Positions 55,301 through 64,000 of a stretch of 64,000 bases of DNA are shown in pieces. Where the stretch lies: contig NZ_JBNUPE010000010.1 of assembly GCF_050409585.1 (NCBI RefSeq), positions 1 to 64,000 of the forward strand, written 5' to 3'. The DNA comes from Facklamia sp050409585 (GTDB lineage: Bacteria; Bacillota; Bacilli; Lactobacillales; Aerococcaceae). The notes under the pieces were generated by a model. That model saw only the letters and a program-made list of their open reading frames with translations. It searched no databases and had not been told where the DNA came from. Every line of letters starts with the position of its first letter. Position 1 is the stretch's first letter. The position numbers were made by a program, and so were the translations under genes.

Positions 55301-58234
55301 TTAGACCAACCCCAATCCTCTATTTATTCTTGTTTCTTTTTCTCCCAATTCCTTATCAAGAATTTCTATCATGTTATACACATCATAATCACTAGCAATA
55401 TCTGCATATACATTAATAGTGTTTCCACCGTATTCTTGATTAGTAATATTAGTCGCTTTTACAATACCTGCACCAATTTCACCTAAAACTTTAGAAGTCA
55501 AAGGAAGGATAGCTTCTGGCCCTGCTTCTCCACCAACATGAAAATTCTTCCCATCAAATCCGAACGGGAATGCACCGGTCATTAAACCACCATCTTTATA
55601 CCAGCTAATGCCAAACGATGGAACGCTTGGCGGATTTAAACTGAATCTACCATTAATTGTAAAGTGCGGCAATTTCAATTGAGGTAAGGACCAACTGAAA
55701 TTAAAGAAACTCTTGATGCGATCAATACCATTTCTAACTGCATCTCTTGCTCCATTGATTTTATCTGTTATTGCTTGTTTGATATTGTTAAATATTTCCA
55801 CAGTTTTATTCTTTGCGCTATTAAATCCGTTTATCATAAAGTTTTTTACAGAATCGACAGATTGTTTGGTATTGGATATGATTCTGCTAAACGTATTAAA
55901 AACTGTTTGTTTCATTGTTTCCCAAAAGCCAGACCAATCACCATTGATAGCTTGCATAATAGCTTTGATGATTCCTAATATAAAGTCCATTGCTATTCTG
56001 ATTGTTTCTTGAATGATAGGCCATACCGTTTGAGTGACCCCTTGAATCAAGCCCCAAACTAATGTTACTTTAGCGAGTACTTGTTCTAATATGATTACTA
56101 TGAAAGATTGAATCCAACCCCAAACAGTATTAATTGTCTGTTTGATTAATTCGTTGTTTTCATTCCACCATGCGACCAATGTTCCCCAAATCTCCATTAT
56201 AAAATCGCTAATCGATTGAATGATGGGTTGTAAGAACTCTTTTATAGCATTCCAAGTGTTTATAACAGCTTCTCTGAATTGGTCATTGGTTTCCCATAAG
56301 TGTTTTATTGCTAAACCTAAGCCTACTATTGCAGCTACCACTAATGCAATTGGAGCGATAACAGTTGTAATCGTTGTCCCCAAAAATGTAAATGCAGCTA
56401 TGATTCCAGCTATAATTGGAGCCAATATACCTAATGCCGTTACTATTATTCCCATTACAACTATAAATTCTTTTATCGGATTTGGCAGATTAGAAAACCA
56501 TTCAAATACTTTTTTTAACAAATTTACTAATGTTTTTAATATTGGAGCCAAAACTTTTGAGATTTCTTCTCCAATATCACTCATCACTAATTTTAATGCA
56601 TTCTGTGTCTTCTCAAATTCCTTTATAGGATCAAGAGTATCTTCATAAGTAGATTTAACCTTACCTGCTGCTTCTTCCGACGCTTTGGATAATTCTTCCA
56701 TGCTAAATGTCCCACGTTTTATCGCGTCAACCATACGCACAGCGCCTTTAGTGCCGAATACTTCTTGAGCAATGTTCAACGCTTCTGTTTCATCTTTAGC
56801 GTTCATAATTGCATCTATTGTACCTTCAAGGCCTTCTTGTAATGATTTCCCATCTTTCGCATAAACGACAGCGGCTTTACTCAAACTACTTAATGCTTGA
56901 CTGGAGTCTACCCCTGCTTGTTCGAATTGCCCCATCAGAGCCACACCTTCGCCAAATTCAAGTCCTAGAGCTTTAATTTGTGGCGCACCTTCAATCGTCT
57001 TTTGCATTAAATCGTCTACTGATTGGCCAGTTCCTTGTGCCACCATTGTGGTTGAATCTAATACGTCGCCTAACCAATCGGCAGATAACCCGTAAGCTTC
57101 TAGCGCTTGTTTGGCCATAATGGACGTATCAGTAACATCTGCCCCATTTATTTCTGAATAGCGAATAATATCTTTAGAAGTTTCCTTCAAGGCATCGCCA
57201 GTTAAACCAAATTGCGTGTTTACTTCTCCAACTGCATTACCAATCGTCTCAAAGTCAGCGGGTATTTCAGTAGCAATTTCTTTAGCTTGTTGCTTCATTT
57301 CCTCTAAAGGTTTGCCAGTTGCGCCTGTTTTAGTAGTGATGATATCCATACCAGCATCTACTTCTCTAAACGCTTCTATAGCTGACCTGCCGAGCTCGAT
57401 AAGTTTATCACTAACATTTTGTAAACGATCGCCAAACTCCATGAGTAAATCGGCTTTCATGGTATTATTTAACTTATCCATTCCGTCTTGGGCATCACCA
57501 GATGCATTTTTTAAATCGCGCATCTCGTTCTCAACTTGGTTGAATGCTGTCTTAGATTCATTCAATGCCGTTTCCAATTGCATGACTTCGCGTGAGTTCT
57601 CGCCATATTCTTTCTTGGCTAATTCAAGTTGTTTTTCTAAGTTTTGCACTTGTCTTCCGACTAGTTCAGATTGTTGAGCTAAACCTTTTTCGGCCATCTC
57701 TAATTTTTCTGCATCGGTTGCTGTTTCAGACATGGACGATTGTTGAAGTTTTAATTCGCTGTTTAACTTCTTACTTTCATCAGCTAATTTTGCTTGTTCA
57801 TCTTGTAAATCTGCAATAGCTTGTTTATTCCGTTCGCTTTCTTGAGCAGACTCGCTCATTGAACTTTTAGACTTGTCGAGCGCTTGGGTCGTTTCGGTAA
57901 TAGAGTTCTTTAATCGTTCTTCGTTACGCTGCGCATCTAATAGTTTGTTGCCCCATAATTGCGCTTCTTTTGAATTCTCACCCATCATCTGCTTAGCCTG
58001 TTCGAACGCTTGAGCGGTCAGCTCTGTCTTTTGTTTAGCAAGATCATACTCTTTTGATAATTTATTTAAGCTCGCTTCGAGTTTGTCTGTTTCAGAACCG
58101 GTCAATTTCATCTCTTCTTTTTGAAGTCTGAATTCTTTATTCAATGTAGTTAAACTTGAATTGATGTCTTTGATACCACTGTTAAATTCTGAGTTTAGAA
58201 CTTTATAACGAACTTTTACTTCTTTTTCAGCCAT
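55301..58234 (-). CDS. tail tape measure protein
   Basis: 977 residues. Coiled coil through 1-260 (KEEMKLTGSETDKLEASLNKLSKEY), a TP901-type core (about 300-540, with ITTKTGATGKPLEEMKQQAKEIATEIP and SLSKAAVVYAKDGKSL), hydrophobic helices (about 590-660, IIVTALGILAPIIAGIIAAF) and a glycine-containing C-terminal segment. Length sets the tail length. It follows the tail chaperone genes, as in most siphophages. Confidence 0.95.
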   Translation of the reverse strand: MAEKEVKVRYKVLNSEFNSGIKDINSSLTTLNKEFRLQKEEMKLTGSETDKLEASLNKLSKEYDLAKQKTELTAQAFEQAKQMMGENSKEAQLWGNKLLDAQRNEERLKNSITETTQALDKSKSSMSESAQESERNKQAIADLQDEQAKLADESKKLNSELKLQQSSMSETATDAEKLEMAEKGLAQQSELVGRQVQNLEKQLELAKKEYGENSREVMQLETALNESKTAFNQVENEMRDLKNASGDAQDGMDKLNNTMKADLLMEFGDRLQNVSDKLIELGRSAIEAFREVDAGMDIITTKTGATGKPLEEMKQQAKEIATEIPADFETIGNAVGEVNTQFGLTGDALKETSKDIIRYSEINGADVTDTSIMAKQALEAYGLSADWLGDVLDSTTMVAQGTGQSVDDLMQKTIEGAPQIKALGLEFGEGVALMGQFEQAGVDSSQALSSLSKAAVVYAKDGKSLQEGLEGTIDAIMNAKDETEALNIAQEVFGTKGAVRMVDAIKRGTFSMEELSKASEEAAGKVKSTYEDTLDPIKEFEKTQNALKLVMSDIGEEISKVLAPILKTLVNLLKKVFEWFSNLPNPIKEFIVVMGIIVTALGILAPIIAGIIAAFTFLGTTITTVIAPIALVVAAIVGLGLAIKHLWETNDQFREAVINTWNAIKEFLQPIIQSISDFIMEIWGTLVAWWNENNELIKQTINTVWGWIQSFIVIILEQVLAKVTLVWGLIQGVTQTVWPIIQETIRIAMDFILGIIKAIMQAINGDWSGFWETMKQTVFNTFSRIISNTKQSVDSVKNFMINGFNSAKNKTVEIFNNIKQAITDKINGARDAVRNGIDRIKSFFNFSWSLPQLKLPHFTINGRFSLNPPSVPSFGISWYKDGGLMTGAFPFGFDGKNFHVGGEAGPEAILPLTSKVLGEIGAGIVKATNITNQEYGGNTINVYADIASDYDVYNMIEILDKELGEKETRINRGLGLV

Positions 58235-58254
58235 TTATTTCCTCCTTTCCGTAT

Positions 58255-58802
58255 TTATTCACTGTGTTTATACGCTTCTAAAATTGCTTTGTTATATGCC
58301 AATTCTTCCAATTCGACAAAAGGGATTGTTAAAACGGTTTCCAAATTTATATCAAATAAAAAAGCGTAATAACTGATCAATTCCATGATTGTTATTACGC
58401 TATAATCAATACGTGGCGTTTTTTTATTGGAACCGCCTTTTACTTTTTTGTTGCTTTTGTTATTGCATCTTTAAACTGTGATTTTTGTCCTGCTTTTCCT
58501 CCCATAATCATGTTTACAAAGATCATAGCTAACATATCCATATCAAGTGGACATTCGTCTTCAAATTCTTTGAATGACATTTTTCCACCAGCGTTTTTAT
58601 AGGACATAAATGCCACACCTAATAAATCTTCAATTTTTAGATTCTGAGCATCTACGTTGTTAGTTAGCATCTTGTTGATAAAATCTTTAGGAATGATTTC
58701 ATCTTCTTGATATTTTTTAATCATTCCTAAAGAAACTTTTGTTTTAACTGGAACAATTTCGCCGTTACTTAACTCAATCTCTTTAATCTCTCTGATGTTC
58801 AC
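58255..58802 (-). CDS. tail assembly chaperone gpGT, made by -1 frameshift
   Basis: The upstream gene (58440-58802) ends one codon after the slippery heptamer A-AAA-AAG. A -1 slip there continues for 62 more codons (VKGGSNKKTPRIDYS ... EAYKHSE) to the TAA at 58255, giving a fusion of about 182 residues. The extension has no start codon or ribosome site of its own. This matches the universal gpG/gpGT arrangement just before the tape measure gene. The extra domain recruits the tape measure protein. Confidence 0.85.
58440..58802 (-). CDS. tail assembly chaperone gpG
   Basis: 120 residues, helical (IKEIELSNGEIVPVKTKVSLGMIKKYQEDE, KMSFKEFEDECPLDMDML). It ends in AKKS/ATKK at the frameshift site. 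Located between the major tail protein and the tape measure gene, which is diagnostic for the chaperone. The zero-frame product is the abundant form. Confidence 0.88.
   Translation of the reverse strand: MNIREIKEIELSNGEIVPVKTKVSLGMIKKYQEDEIIPKDFINKMLTNNVDAQNLKIEDLLGVAFMSYKNAGGKMSFKEFEDECPLDMDMLAMIFVNMIMGGKAGQKSQFKDAITKATKK
58443..58449 (-). promoter_or_regulatory. -1 ribosomal frameshift site (A AAA AAG)
   Basis: The minus-strand heptamer AAAAAAG is phased as X XXY YYZ in the chaperone frame and is followed directly by the zero-frame stop TAA. Classic slippery sequence for gpG to gpGT. Confidence 0.88.
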
Positions 58803-58822
58803 GATGTCATTCCTCCTTTATT

Positions 58823-59401
58823 TTAAACTGATTGTGCTTTGACTAAATCTTCATCGAATTGTTCGTTCCATTTTTTAACCGTCTCTTGGTCAGATGAATC
58901 ATCCACAATCATTTCATAATAACAATAGCCGTTTTTATCCATTAATGCGGAAAATCCGATTTCTACTTCTGCGATTTCATCCTCGCCATTCGTGAAGACG
59001 CGATTCAATCCGCCTGTCCACAACATATTAGGTAGTGCAATTAATTTGCGGTTTTCTCGTGCGATGTCGTAAACGTCCCACGTTGCCGAGCCCGATCCAC
59101 CGTAAGAATTGCGTCCGTATCCTTTTACTCCTTCTTTTAACCCTTCGCCAGATAAGCCAAAAACAACTTCTGCCATACCAAGTGTTAAGTGTCCTATAAA
59201 AGTCCCTGTAAGCTTTTCGATAATTGTTACTTCTTTAACAACTTTTCCTTCGCATCGTTTAGTGATTGTTCTGGTTTCTGGTTCAATTGAAACCGAACCT
59301 GTACAGCCAATAGGCATAGCTTTTAATAAAAGACCTTCTGAAGCTTTACGAAACATTCCATTTGTAATTTCAAAATGATCAAATTGTTCTGTTACTAACA
59401 T
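58823..59401 (-). CDS. major tail protein
   Basis: 192 residues of the phi13/TP901-type major tail protein family: LLKAMPIGCTGSVSIEPETRTITKRCEGK at the front and VYDIARENRKLIALPNMLWTGG in the middle, with an acidic C-terminal end. It polymerises into the tail tube. Position before the tail chaperones supports the call. Confidence 0.88.
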   Translation of the reverse strand: MLVTEQFDHFEITNGMFRKASEGLLLKAMPIGCTGSVSIEPETRTITKRCEGKVVKEVTIIEKLTGTFIGHLTLGMAEVVFGLSGEGLKEGVKGYGRNSYGGSGSATWDVYDIARENRKLIALPNMLWTGGLNRVFTNGEDEIAEVEIGFSALMDKNGYCYYEMIVDDSSDQETVKKWNEQFDEDLVKAQSV

Positions 59402-59420
59402 ATTTTATATTCCTCCTGTT

Positions 59421-59807
59421 TTATAATTCTGCCGCTTTAAGCAGCGCATCTGTTAATTGTTTAATTAATGGTCCTTCTACTTGTTTTAAACCTAATTGAA
59501 AAAACATTTGCTCTTTTAGGTTTTTGTTCCCAATGCCATCATTGGGGAAAACTAAATAATTGAATTTTTTCTTTGGTAATATTTCAAATCCCAGATTTTC
59601 CATTTTCTTTTGTAATGATGAACTTTCCTTTGCGTGTTGTTTATTTACACGACTGATTGGCATTAAACCAATAATTGCCCTCATTGTTTCAGGAGCGCCT
59701 TTTGATTCTAGAAAATCGTTCGTTACTTTTTCTGCTTTATTTGGAACTTGCTTAAACGCTTCTAGCAATTCTTCATTATCTTCGAACTCGATATTAAATT
59801 TAACCAT
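59421..59807 (-). CDS. HK97 gp10-like tail component
   Basis: 128 residues from ATG at 59807, which overlaps the previous stop (TAATG). MVKFNIEFEDNEELLEAFKQVPNKAEKVTNDFL matches the HK97_gp10 family start; the C-terminal half is helical. Likely a head-tail joining or tail completion protein. Confidence 0.7.
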   Translation of the reverse strand: MVKFNIEFEDNEELLEAFKQVPNKAEKVTNDFLESKGAPETMRAIIGLMPISRVNKQHAKESSSLQKKMENLGFEILPKKKFNYLVFPNDGIGNKNLKEQMFFQLGLKQVEGPLIKQLTDALLKAAEL

Positions 59808-60178
59808 TATCGACACAACCTAAAAATCTGAGTGAAATTCAATGTGATGACCAATGCCGTCTGATCTGTTCCTTTGAATTTTGCTTCATCTCTAGTTGAA
59901 TCTACAAAGATAAGACCGTATCTTATTAATTGATCAATAAGTGTAATTTCATCAATATCATCGTGCACTTTCGAAATATACATAACGGTAAATTCCATTT
60001 TGTATTGGTTGGCACCTTCAACGCGTGAAATATTTCCTTTGTCGTTATAAACGAAGAAAGAGTCACGGTTATTAATCTCGTCTTTGTTTAAATCAATAGC
60101 AAAAACGGGATGACCTAATTCTTCCATTGCTTTTATAATGTGGTCTAATTTAATTCGACTCGATGCGGTCATTTGCAT
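59807..60178 (-). CDS. tail terminator/completion-like phage protein
   Basis: 123 residues, alpha/beta: RIKLDHIIKAMEELGHPVFAIDL, then MEFTVMYISKV and a late beta hairpin. It lies between the head-closure gene and the gp10-like gene, where siphophages encode the tail terminator. No clear family signature; the call is positional. Overlaps its upstream neighbour by 29 bp. Confidence 0.6.
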   Translation of the reverse strand: MQMTASSRIKLDHIIKAMEELGHPVFAIDLNKDEINNRDSFFVYNDKGNISRVEGANQYKMEFTVMYISKVHDDIDEITLIDQLIRYGLIFVDSTRDEAKFKGTDQTALVITLNFTQIFRLCR

Positions 60179-60512
60179 CTAATTCACCCACCTTCTTTAA
60201 AAATAAATAAATATATTTCCGGTCTATGTCGGGATCCATTGTTAAAATTTCATACATCACATTTTCAATTTCTACTTTGTGTGACTTATGGATATCTTTC
60301 GTAAAGTAAACTTTTACTTTCAGTGATACTTCTGATAAATGGCCGACGTGGTATTCATCAAAACGTTGATTGATAGAAACGTAATTAAAAAAAAGGTTGC
60401 CCGTTCGGACAAACCTCTTTCCAGTTACTTTTCGATGTGCATCACGTTCTGTTTTAATTTCTCCAAAGAATAGTCTACCGTCTAGAAGTAAATCTTCCAT
60501 TTTATTTGCCAT
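60150..60512 (-). CDS. phage head closure protein
   Basis: 120 residues, beta-rich (GRLFFGEIKTERDAHRKVTGKRFVRTGNLFFNYVS). This resembles the SPP1 gp16/HK97 head-closure fold and is placed right after the gp6-like adaptor. Overlaps the adaptor gene by 11 bp, so translation is coupled. Confidence 0.7.
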   Translation of the reverse strand: MANKMEDLLLDGRLFFGEIKTERDAHRKVTGKRFVRTGNLFFNYVSINQRFDEYHVGHLSEVSLKVKVYFTKDIHKSHKVEIENVMYEILTMDPDIDRKYIYLFLKKVGELDANDRIESN

Positions 60513-60780
60513 TTCGTCTCACTCCGTTTTCTATTTGAAGTTTTAATAGATCGTGACGATAGTCGTATTCAAAGGTGCTAGGCAAAGCGCTATTTGCATA
60601 CCTAACATGAGCTTTAAGCAGCTTCATAGCTAATGAACCATACTTATATTCAGAAGGCCCACAGATTGAATTTATGACAGTTTTAGCTTCTTCTATTAAT
60701 TCAAGGAGTTCATCGTCCATGTACGAAAACGTGATCTTTAAGTGTCGCTTTACGATGGGTAAGATTTCTTCATTCGGCAT
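60502..60780 (-). CDS. gp6-like head-tail connector
   Basis: 92 residues, all helical: LPIVKRHLKITFSYMDDELLELIEEAKTVI and SLAMKLLKAHVRYA, the pattern of the HK97 gp6/SPP1 gp15 adaptor. It forms the ring below the portal. Good ribosome-site region and conserved position. Confidence 0.85.
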   Translation of the reverse strand: MPNEEILPIVKRHLKITFSYMDDELLELIEEAKTVINSICGPSEYKYGSLAMKLLKAHVRYANSALPSTFEYDYRHDLLKLQIENGVRRNGK

Positions 60781-60795
60781 AATTAAAAGACCCCC

Positions 60796-61056
60796 TTATA
60801 CAAGAAGGTCTATTAATTCAGCTTTTGTCATTTTCGCATCATGCGAGATATCCTTATCCTCAAGTAAAGCAATCAGTTCCTTTTTTGTCTTGGTCTCCAA
60901 TTCTTTAACAATTGACCCTTCGATAAACCCTAATTTAACTAGTTTTTCAATGCGTTCTTCTGTTGGCTTTAATCCATTACGAGGGTATTGATCGCTTTTA
61001 TTATATAAGTATTCATTGTCCTCTGCGTCGTGAAAGTTCTTGATTACTTTATACAT
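60796..61056 (-). CDS. small phage protein with SAP/Rho-N-like C-terminus
   Basis: 86 residues from ATG at 61056, with AGGAG eight bases before it; an upstream GTG sits inside that ribosome site. The C-terminal half (ELETKTKKELIALLEDKDI...MTKAELIDLLV) contains two SAP/Rho-N-like helix pairs. Such short proteins commonly follow the capsid gene in Lactobacillales phages. Function unknown, maybe head-associated nucleic acid binding. Confidence 0.7.
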   Translation of the reverse strand: MYKVIKNFHDAEDNEYLYNKSDQYPRNGLKPTEERIEKLVKLGFIEGSIVKELETKTKKELIALLEDKDISHDAKMTKAELIDLLV

Positions 61057-61067
61057 GTAATTCACTC

Positions 61068-62267
61068 CTATACTGAAGGGGTTTCTTCATTAGGTCTAAT
61101 AGAATCTTGCTTTACAATTTCAGCTTTTGGATCAGCTTCAACTGGAGTGATACCTGTCACACCCGATAAATCTAAAACTACAAAAGCGTTTGAATTTTTA
61201 GGCAACCCATTTGTAAACATCTTTTCGATATAAAGATCCATGTCTTCGATGGCAAGTGTTTCTTCGTATTTACGGATATCTAGCTGGCCTGCAACAGCTA
61301 ATAAATAGTTTTTAGGCACACCATATATAGCTTTATCAACCGGAACAGCATAAGAAGGAATAATTGTTTCGCCATAAGGCAATCCAACTTGTTTCCATGA
61401 TCCATCGTTTTTGTTTTGGAAGAACAATTTAGGGTCAATCTTAGTAGCAATAGTTTCTGGATTCGCAATTAAAGCAACTTGACCATTTAAAGTCTTTTCT
61501 TTGGATAGCAACGCACGCGCTCCACCTAATGAATCTGGTGTGAATTCTGTGATAGACACCGCGGTTTTTTCTGGATAAACACCATCTGTTGAACCAGATA
61601 ATTTACGCATCATACCGATTGGTTTTAATTTACCATCACCAGTAACTACACCAGTTTCTAAAGTAGCAGCCATAACTTCGCGTAAGCTTGTAGTCACAAA
61701 GTTAGCTAACCAAGATGGCCCTAATTGGAAATATCCTTTAGGTAAAGCAATGAACCCATGCAATTTCACTACGGTCATTTCTAAACTCTTGAAAGTTCGT
61801 AATAGAATTTGCTTAATATCAGCCGGAATTTCAGACCAGTACGCTGTTACTTCGGTTGGGTCAGCATAGATATACTTGATAACCGCTTCGGTATAACGTG
61901 TATCGATTGCCGATAACAGAGGGTGCTCCTTAGTAATATCTTTAAGCACATCTTCGATAACTGTTGTTGGAAAAGCAGCTTCTAATCCATCTAATTTTTG
62001 CTTTTTAACTGCTTCATTAAAGTATTTCATTTCTTTTGAAGTGATTGGTTTGCGTACTCCACGAGCAACTAAAATTTGTTCATCCTGAATTGCTGAATAT
62101 AATTCGCTGGATTTATTTTCAGCTCTTGCTTTCGCTTGTTCAGCCATACTGTCGAACAAAGCACTAAATGCTTCTTTCGTTTCTTCTTCGTTACCTTGCG
62201 CCATTGCTTCATAAGCATTTTTCTTTAATGCTTCAAAATCGATTGTTTTTTCTTCAAAATTTTTCAT
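61068..62267 (-). CDS. HK97-family major capsid protein
   Basis: 399 residues. The first about 100 are a helical delta (scaffold) region (FEALKKNAYEAMAQGNEEETKEAF) that the prohead protease would remove. The HK97 core follows (TVVKLHGFIALPKGYFQLGPSWLANFV, GVVTGDGKLKPIGMMRKL). Stop overlaps nothing; ATG overlaps the protease end by one base. Confidence 0.95.
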   Translation of the reverse strand: MKNFEEKTIDFEALKKNAYEAMAQGNEEETKEAFSALFDSMAEQAKARAENKSSELYSAIQDEQILVARGVRKPITSKEMKYFNEAVKKQKLDGLEAAFPTTVIEDVLKDITKEHPLLSAIDTRYTEAVIKYIYADPTEVTAYWSEIPADIKQILLRTFKSLEMTVVKLHGFIALPKGYFQLGPSWLANFVTTSLREVMAATLETGVVTGDGKLKPIGMMRKLSGSTDGVYPEKTAVSITEFTPDSLGGARALLSKEKTLNGQVALIANPETIATKIDPKLFFQNKNDGSWKQVGLPYGETIIPSYAVPVDKAIYGVPKNYLLAVAGQLDIRKYEETLAIEDMDLYIEKMFTNGLPKNSNAFVVLDLSGVTGITPVEADPKAEIVKQDSIRPNEETPSV

Positions 62268-63031
62268 TAATTAATTCCTCCTAAAAAGTTTTTAAGTAAG
62301 TTGTTTTGTGGTTTTGGTTCTTGTTGTTCTTCTTTTAACTGCTCTTTTACTTTTGCAGTTATCTGTTTAACCATGCCATCTAAATTTATTGAATTGCTAA
62401 TAATTTTGATTCCATTATCATTGATTTCTATCGAATCACCAGAATCCTTACCCGTTTCTTTTTCACTTTCAAAGTTTCCTATTTCATCTGCAAAGCCCTT
62501 TTTCACAGCTTCTTGAGCAGTAAACCAAGTTTCCGAAACCAAAAATTCAGTAATGGTTTTTTCATCTAGCCCTGTTTTAGCTTGATAAATAGAAACTAAA
62601 GATTTATCAATTGTCTCCAAAGCATTAACAGCCTTCCGAAAGACTTGTTTGTTTCCCTCTTCCATAGTTATTGCTTCATGCACCATCATATTGGCGCCTT
62701 TGGCCATAATCACTTTATCTGCACCCATAGCTATAATTGACGCTGCACTTGCAGCTAATGCAGTGACTTCAATTGTAACGTGATTATCCAAAGATTTTAA
62801 AAAGTTACAAATTGAAATGCCTTCAAAAACATCTCCACCCGGGGAATTCAACCGAATGTGAATATCGCCATCAACTCCAAACAACACACTTTCAACTAGC
62901 TTCTCGTTTATAGTTTCGTCCCAATTTTCCCAAGAAAAAGGTTTTCTCACTACTCCCGATAAAGTCAACACAGTTTTATCGTTTACTACCTCATTTTTGA
63001 ACTGAAAAGGTATATTTTTTAACTTAGGCAT
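62267..63031 (-). CDS. ClpP-like prohead maturation protease
   Basis: 254 residues. IHIRLNSPGGDVFEGISICNFL, then the catalytic Ser95 in ALAASAAS and His118 in MMVHEA, all in ClpP-like order. The C-terminal 60 residues are charged and variable. It processes the capsid delta domain during prohead maturation. Good AAAGGAGG ribosome site. Confidence 0.95.
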   Translation of the reverse strand: MPKLKNIPFQFKNEVVNDKTVLTLSGVVRKPFSWENWDETINEKLVESVLFGVDGDIHIRLNSPGGDVFEGISICNFLKSLDNHVTIEVTALAASAASIIAMGADKVIMAKGANMMVHEAITMEEGNKQVFRKAVNALETIDKSLVSIYQAKTGLDEKTITEFLVSETWFTAQEAVKKGFADEIGNFESEKETGKDSGDSIEINDNGIKIISNSINLDGMVKQITAKVKEQLKEEQQEPKPQNNLLKNFLGGIN

Positions 63032-63163
63032 TCGCGTCCTCCTTTCTTAGTTGATGGAAAAGTTTAATGTCATATTCAGGACAAAATAAAAAGACCGCCA
63101 TTGGACCGTCAAAATAATTTTTATTTGGTTAAGCTCTTTGCTAGCCAAGATACATTAGGATCA

Positions 63164-64000
63164 CTATTCCTTATCTTCGCTAGTCTCCAGTTGTTCATAG
63201 TTTTTAGTTACTTTTATTTCGTCCATCTTATCCTGTTCCATTCGCTCCCATTCTAATGCCTCACGCATTTCATTTGGAGTTGCGATACTCGCTGCGATTA
63301 ATTTATCTGCAGCAGCAGCAAACGATACTACGTTGTAAGTTTGGATAGTTCCTGTAACTAATTTGATTTTAGAACCGTTAGTCAGACCCTCTTCCTTATA
63401 AATTTTGCGATTCAATTCAGTTTCTATTTCTTTTGCGAGTGGTCGAATAGTAAAGGTTACAAAGTTATCTGTCATAGCTTCTACATCTGCTACGTCTCCT
63501 TTGAGAAGGCCTCTCGGAATTCCAAAAGCATCAGCAGTATAATTGATGATCGAATCAAACAAGTTATGTATTTCTGATTGTTGTTTTTCGTTTCCTTTTC
63601 CTTCAAACAACTTCTCAATACTTAAACCTTCTTCTAAAGGAGTTAGCGTGTCACCGCCCTTAAAAAGATTTTTAAAACGGTTTTTCATTAATTCGTCCAC
63701 TGGGTCAATTTCCTCAATTTCTCCATCTTCGTTTTCGGTTTCGATCGGTTGTTGATTAAACATTGACCCGATATTAAGAATCAACTTCAACGAACGATCT
63801 CTTATATAAGCTTCTGACGCAACTGATAAGAAACGACCATACTCACGATATAAATGATCTACAATCGCCTTAGCTTTTTTATTCGGTAATTGAAATCTAA
63901 GAACATCAGACTCTTTATAAAGTTCTTTCAATTCTAATCCACCGTACAAATGGATATTCTTATAAATATTTCCAACAAAACTACCTTCTATAACTTCGTA
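63164..64000 (-). CDS. phage portal protein (5' part beyond the window)
   Basis: Open from 63164 through the right edge (at least 278 codons); the in-frame TTG near 63949 is not a real start, since the frame continues upstream. VLRFQLPNKKAKAIVDHLYREYGR, DAFGIPRGLLKGDVADVEAMTDNFVTFTIRPLAKEIETELNRKI and FAAAADKLIAASIATPNEMREALEWE are typical of HK97-type portal C-termini. The portal is the DNA entry ring. Confidence 0.93.
   Translation of the reverse strand, partial: YEVIEGSFVGNIYKNIHLYGGLELKELYKESDVLRFQLPNKKAKAIVDHLYREYGRFLSVASEAYIRDRSLKLILNIGSMFNQQPIETENEDGEIEEIDPVDELMKNRFKNLFKGGDTLTPLEEGLSIEKLFEGKGNEKQQSEIHNLFDSIINYTADAFGIPRGLLKGDVADVEAMTDNFVTFTIRPLAKEIETELNRKIYKEEGLTNGSKIKLVTGTIQTYNVVSFAAAADKLIAASIATPNEMREALEWERMEQDKMDEIKVTKNYEQLETSEDKE

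Noticed and set aside
63024..63101. 25-codon minus-strand frame in the gap between portal and prohead protease
   Set aside because: No ribosome site and it overlaps a weak hairpin (imperfect GACGG.../..GGTC with T-run at 63080-63107); either a leader peptide or chance. Not enough support.

Overview
The window looks like a chromosome segment of a low-GC Gram-positive coccus of the order Lactobacillales. Supporting signs are PolC-type replication, a CIRCE/HrcA and CtsR heat-shock layout, a Bacillus-type class III fructose-bisphosphatase, YlxR/YlxQ, FloA/NfeD and strong AGGAGG ribosome binding sites. An Aerococcaceae-like genus (Facklamia/Globicatella/Aerococcus group) is only a guess. Almost all genes lie on the minus strand; 1-45.2 kb is host core genome and about 45.3-64 kb is the late half of a prophage that runs off the right edge.

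Region 1 (1-5 kb) is a sialic acid operon on the minus strand: nanE, nanA, an SSS-family Na+/solute symporter, a decayed YhcH-family gene, and a ROK kinase (nanK). It starts from a consensus promoter with a cre-like CcpA site just downstream, so catabolite repression is likely. Region 2 (5.1-12.1 kb) holds lepA and the heat-shock operon hrcA-grpE-dnaK-dnaJ with a promoter-proximal CIRCE. A second CIRCE-like palindrome doubles as the upstream terminator. Region 3 (12.2-30.4 kb) is a translation/envelope block read right to left: rpsB, tsf, pyrH, frr, uppS, cdsA, rseP, polC, rimP, nusA, ylxR, ylxQ, infB, rbfA, truB, ribF, split by several terminators and internal promoters.

Region 4 (30.4-45.2 kb) holds a DUF2974-like hydrolase, an NfeD-FloA membrane-microdomain operon, an IS3-family relic, an AI-2E-family transporter, clpB under two CtsR boxes, yitW-yitV with a small unknown gene, a HAD phosphatase, a short orphan ORF, a YitT protein and fbp. 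Three hairpins that resemble IS3-type ends are scattered through the host part.

Region 5 (45.2-64 kb) is a siphovirus prophage. From right to left: portal (partial), ClpP-like prohead protease, HK97-type capsid, connector and tail genes, a tail chaperone with a programmed -1 frameshift site, tape measure, Dit, Tal, a BppU/collagen-like receptor-binding protein, holin and a two-domain endolysin. Between the endolysin and the attachment region sits a divergent plus-strand two-gene 'moron' operon. Its first gene joins an N-terminal helix-turn-helix to a strongly acidic C-terminal domain and has a palindrome in its promoter, an architecture known from self-regulating anti-CRISPR proteins. This is the most promising candidate for something undescribed. 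The integrase and early genes would lie beyond the right edge.
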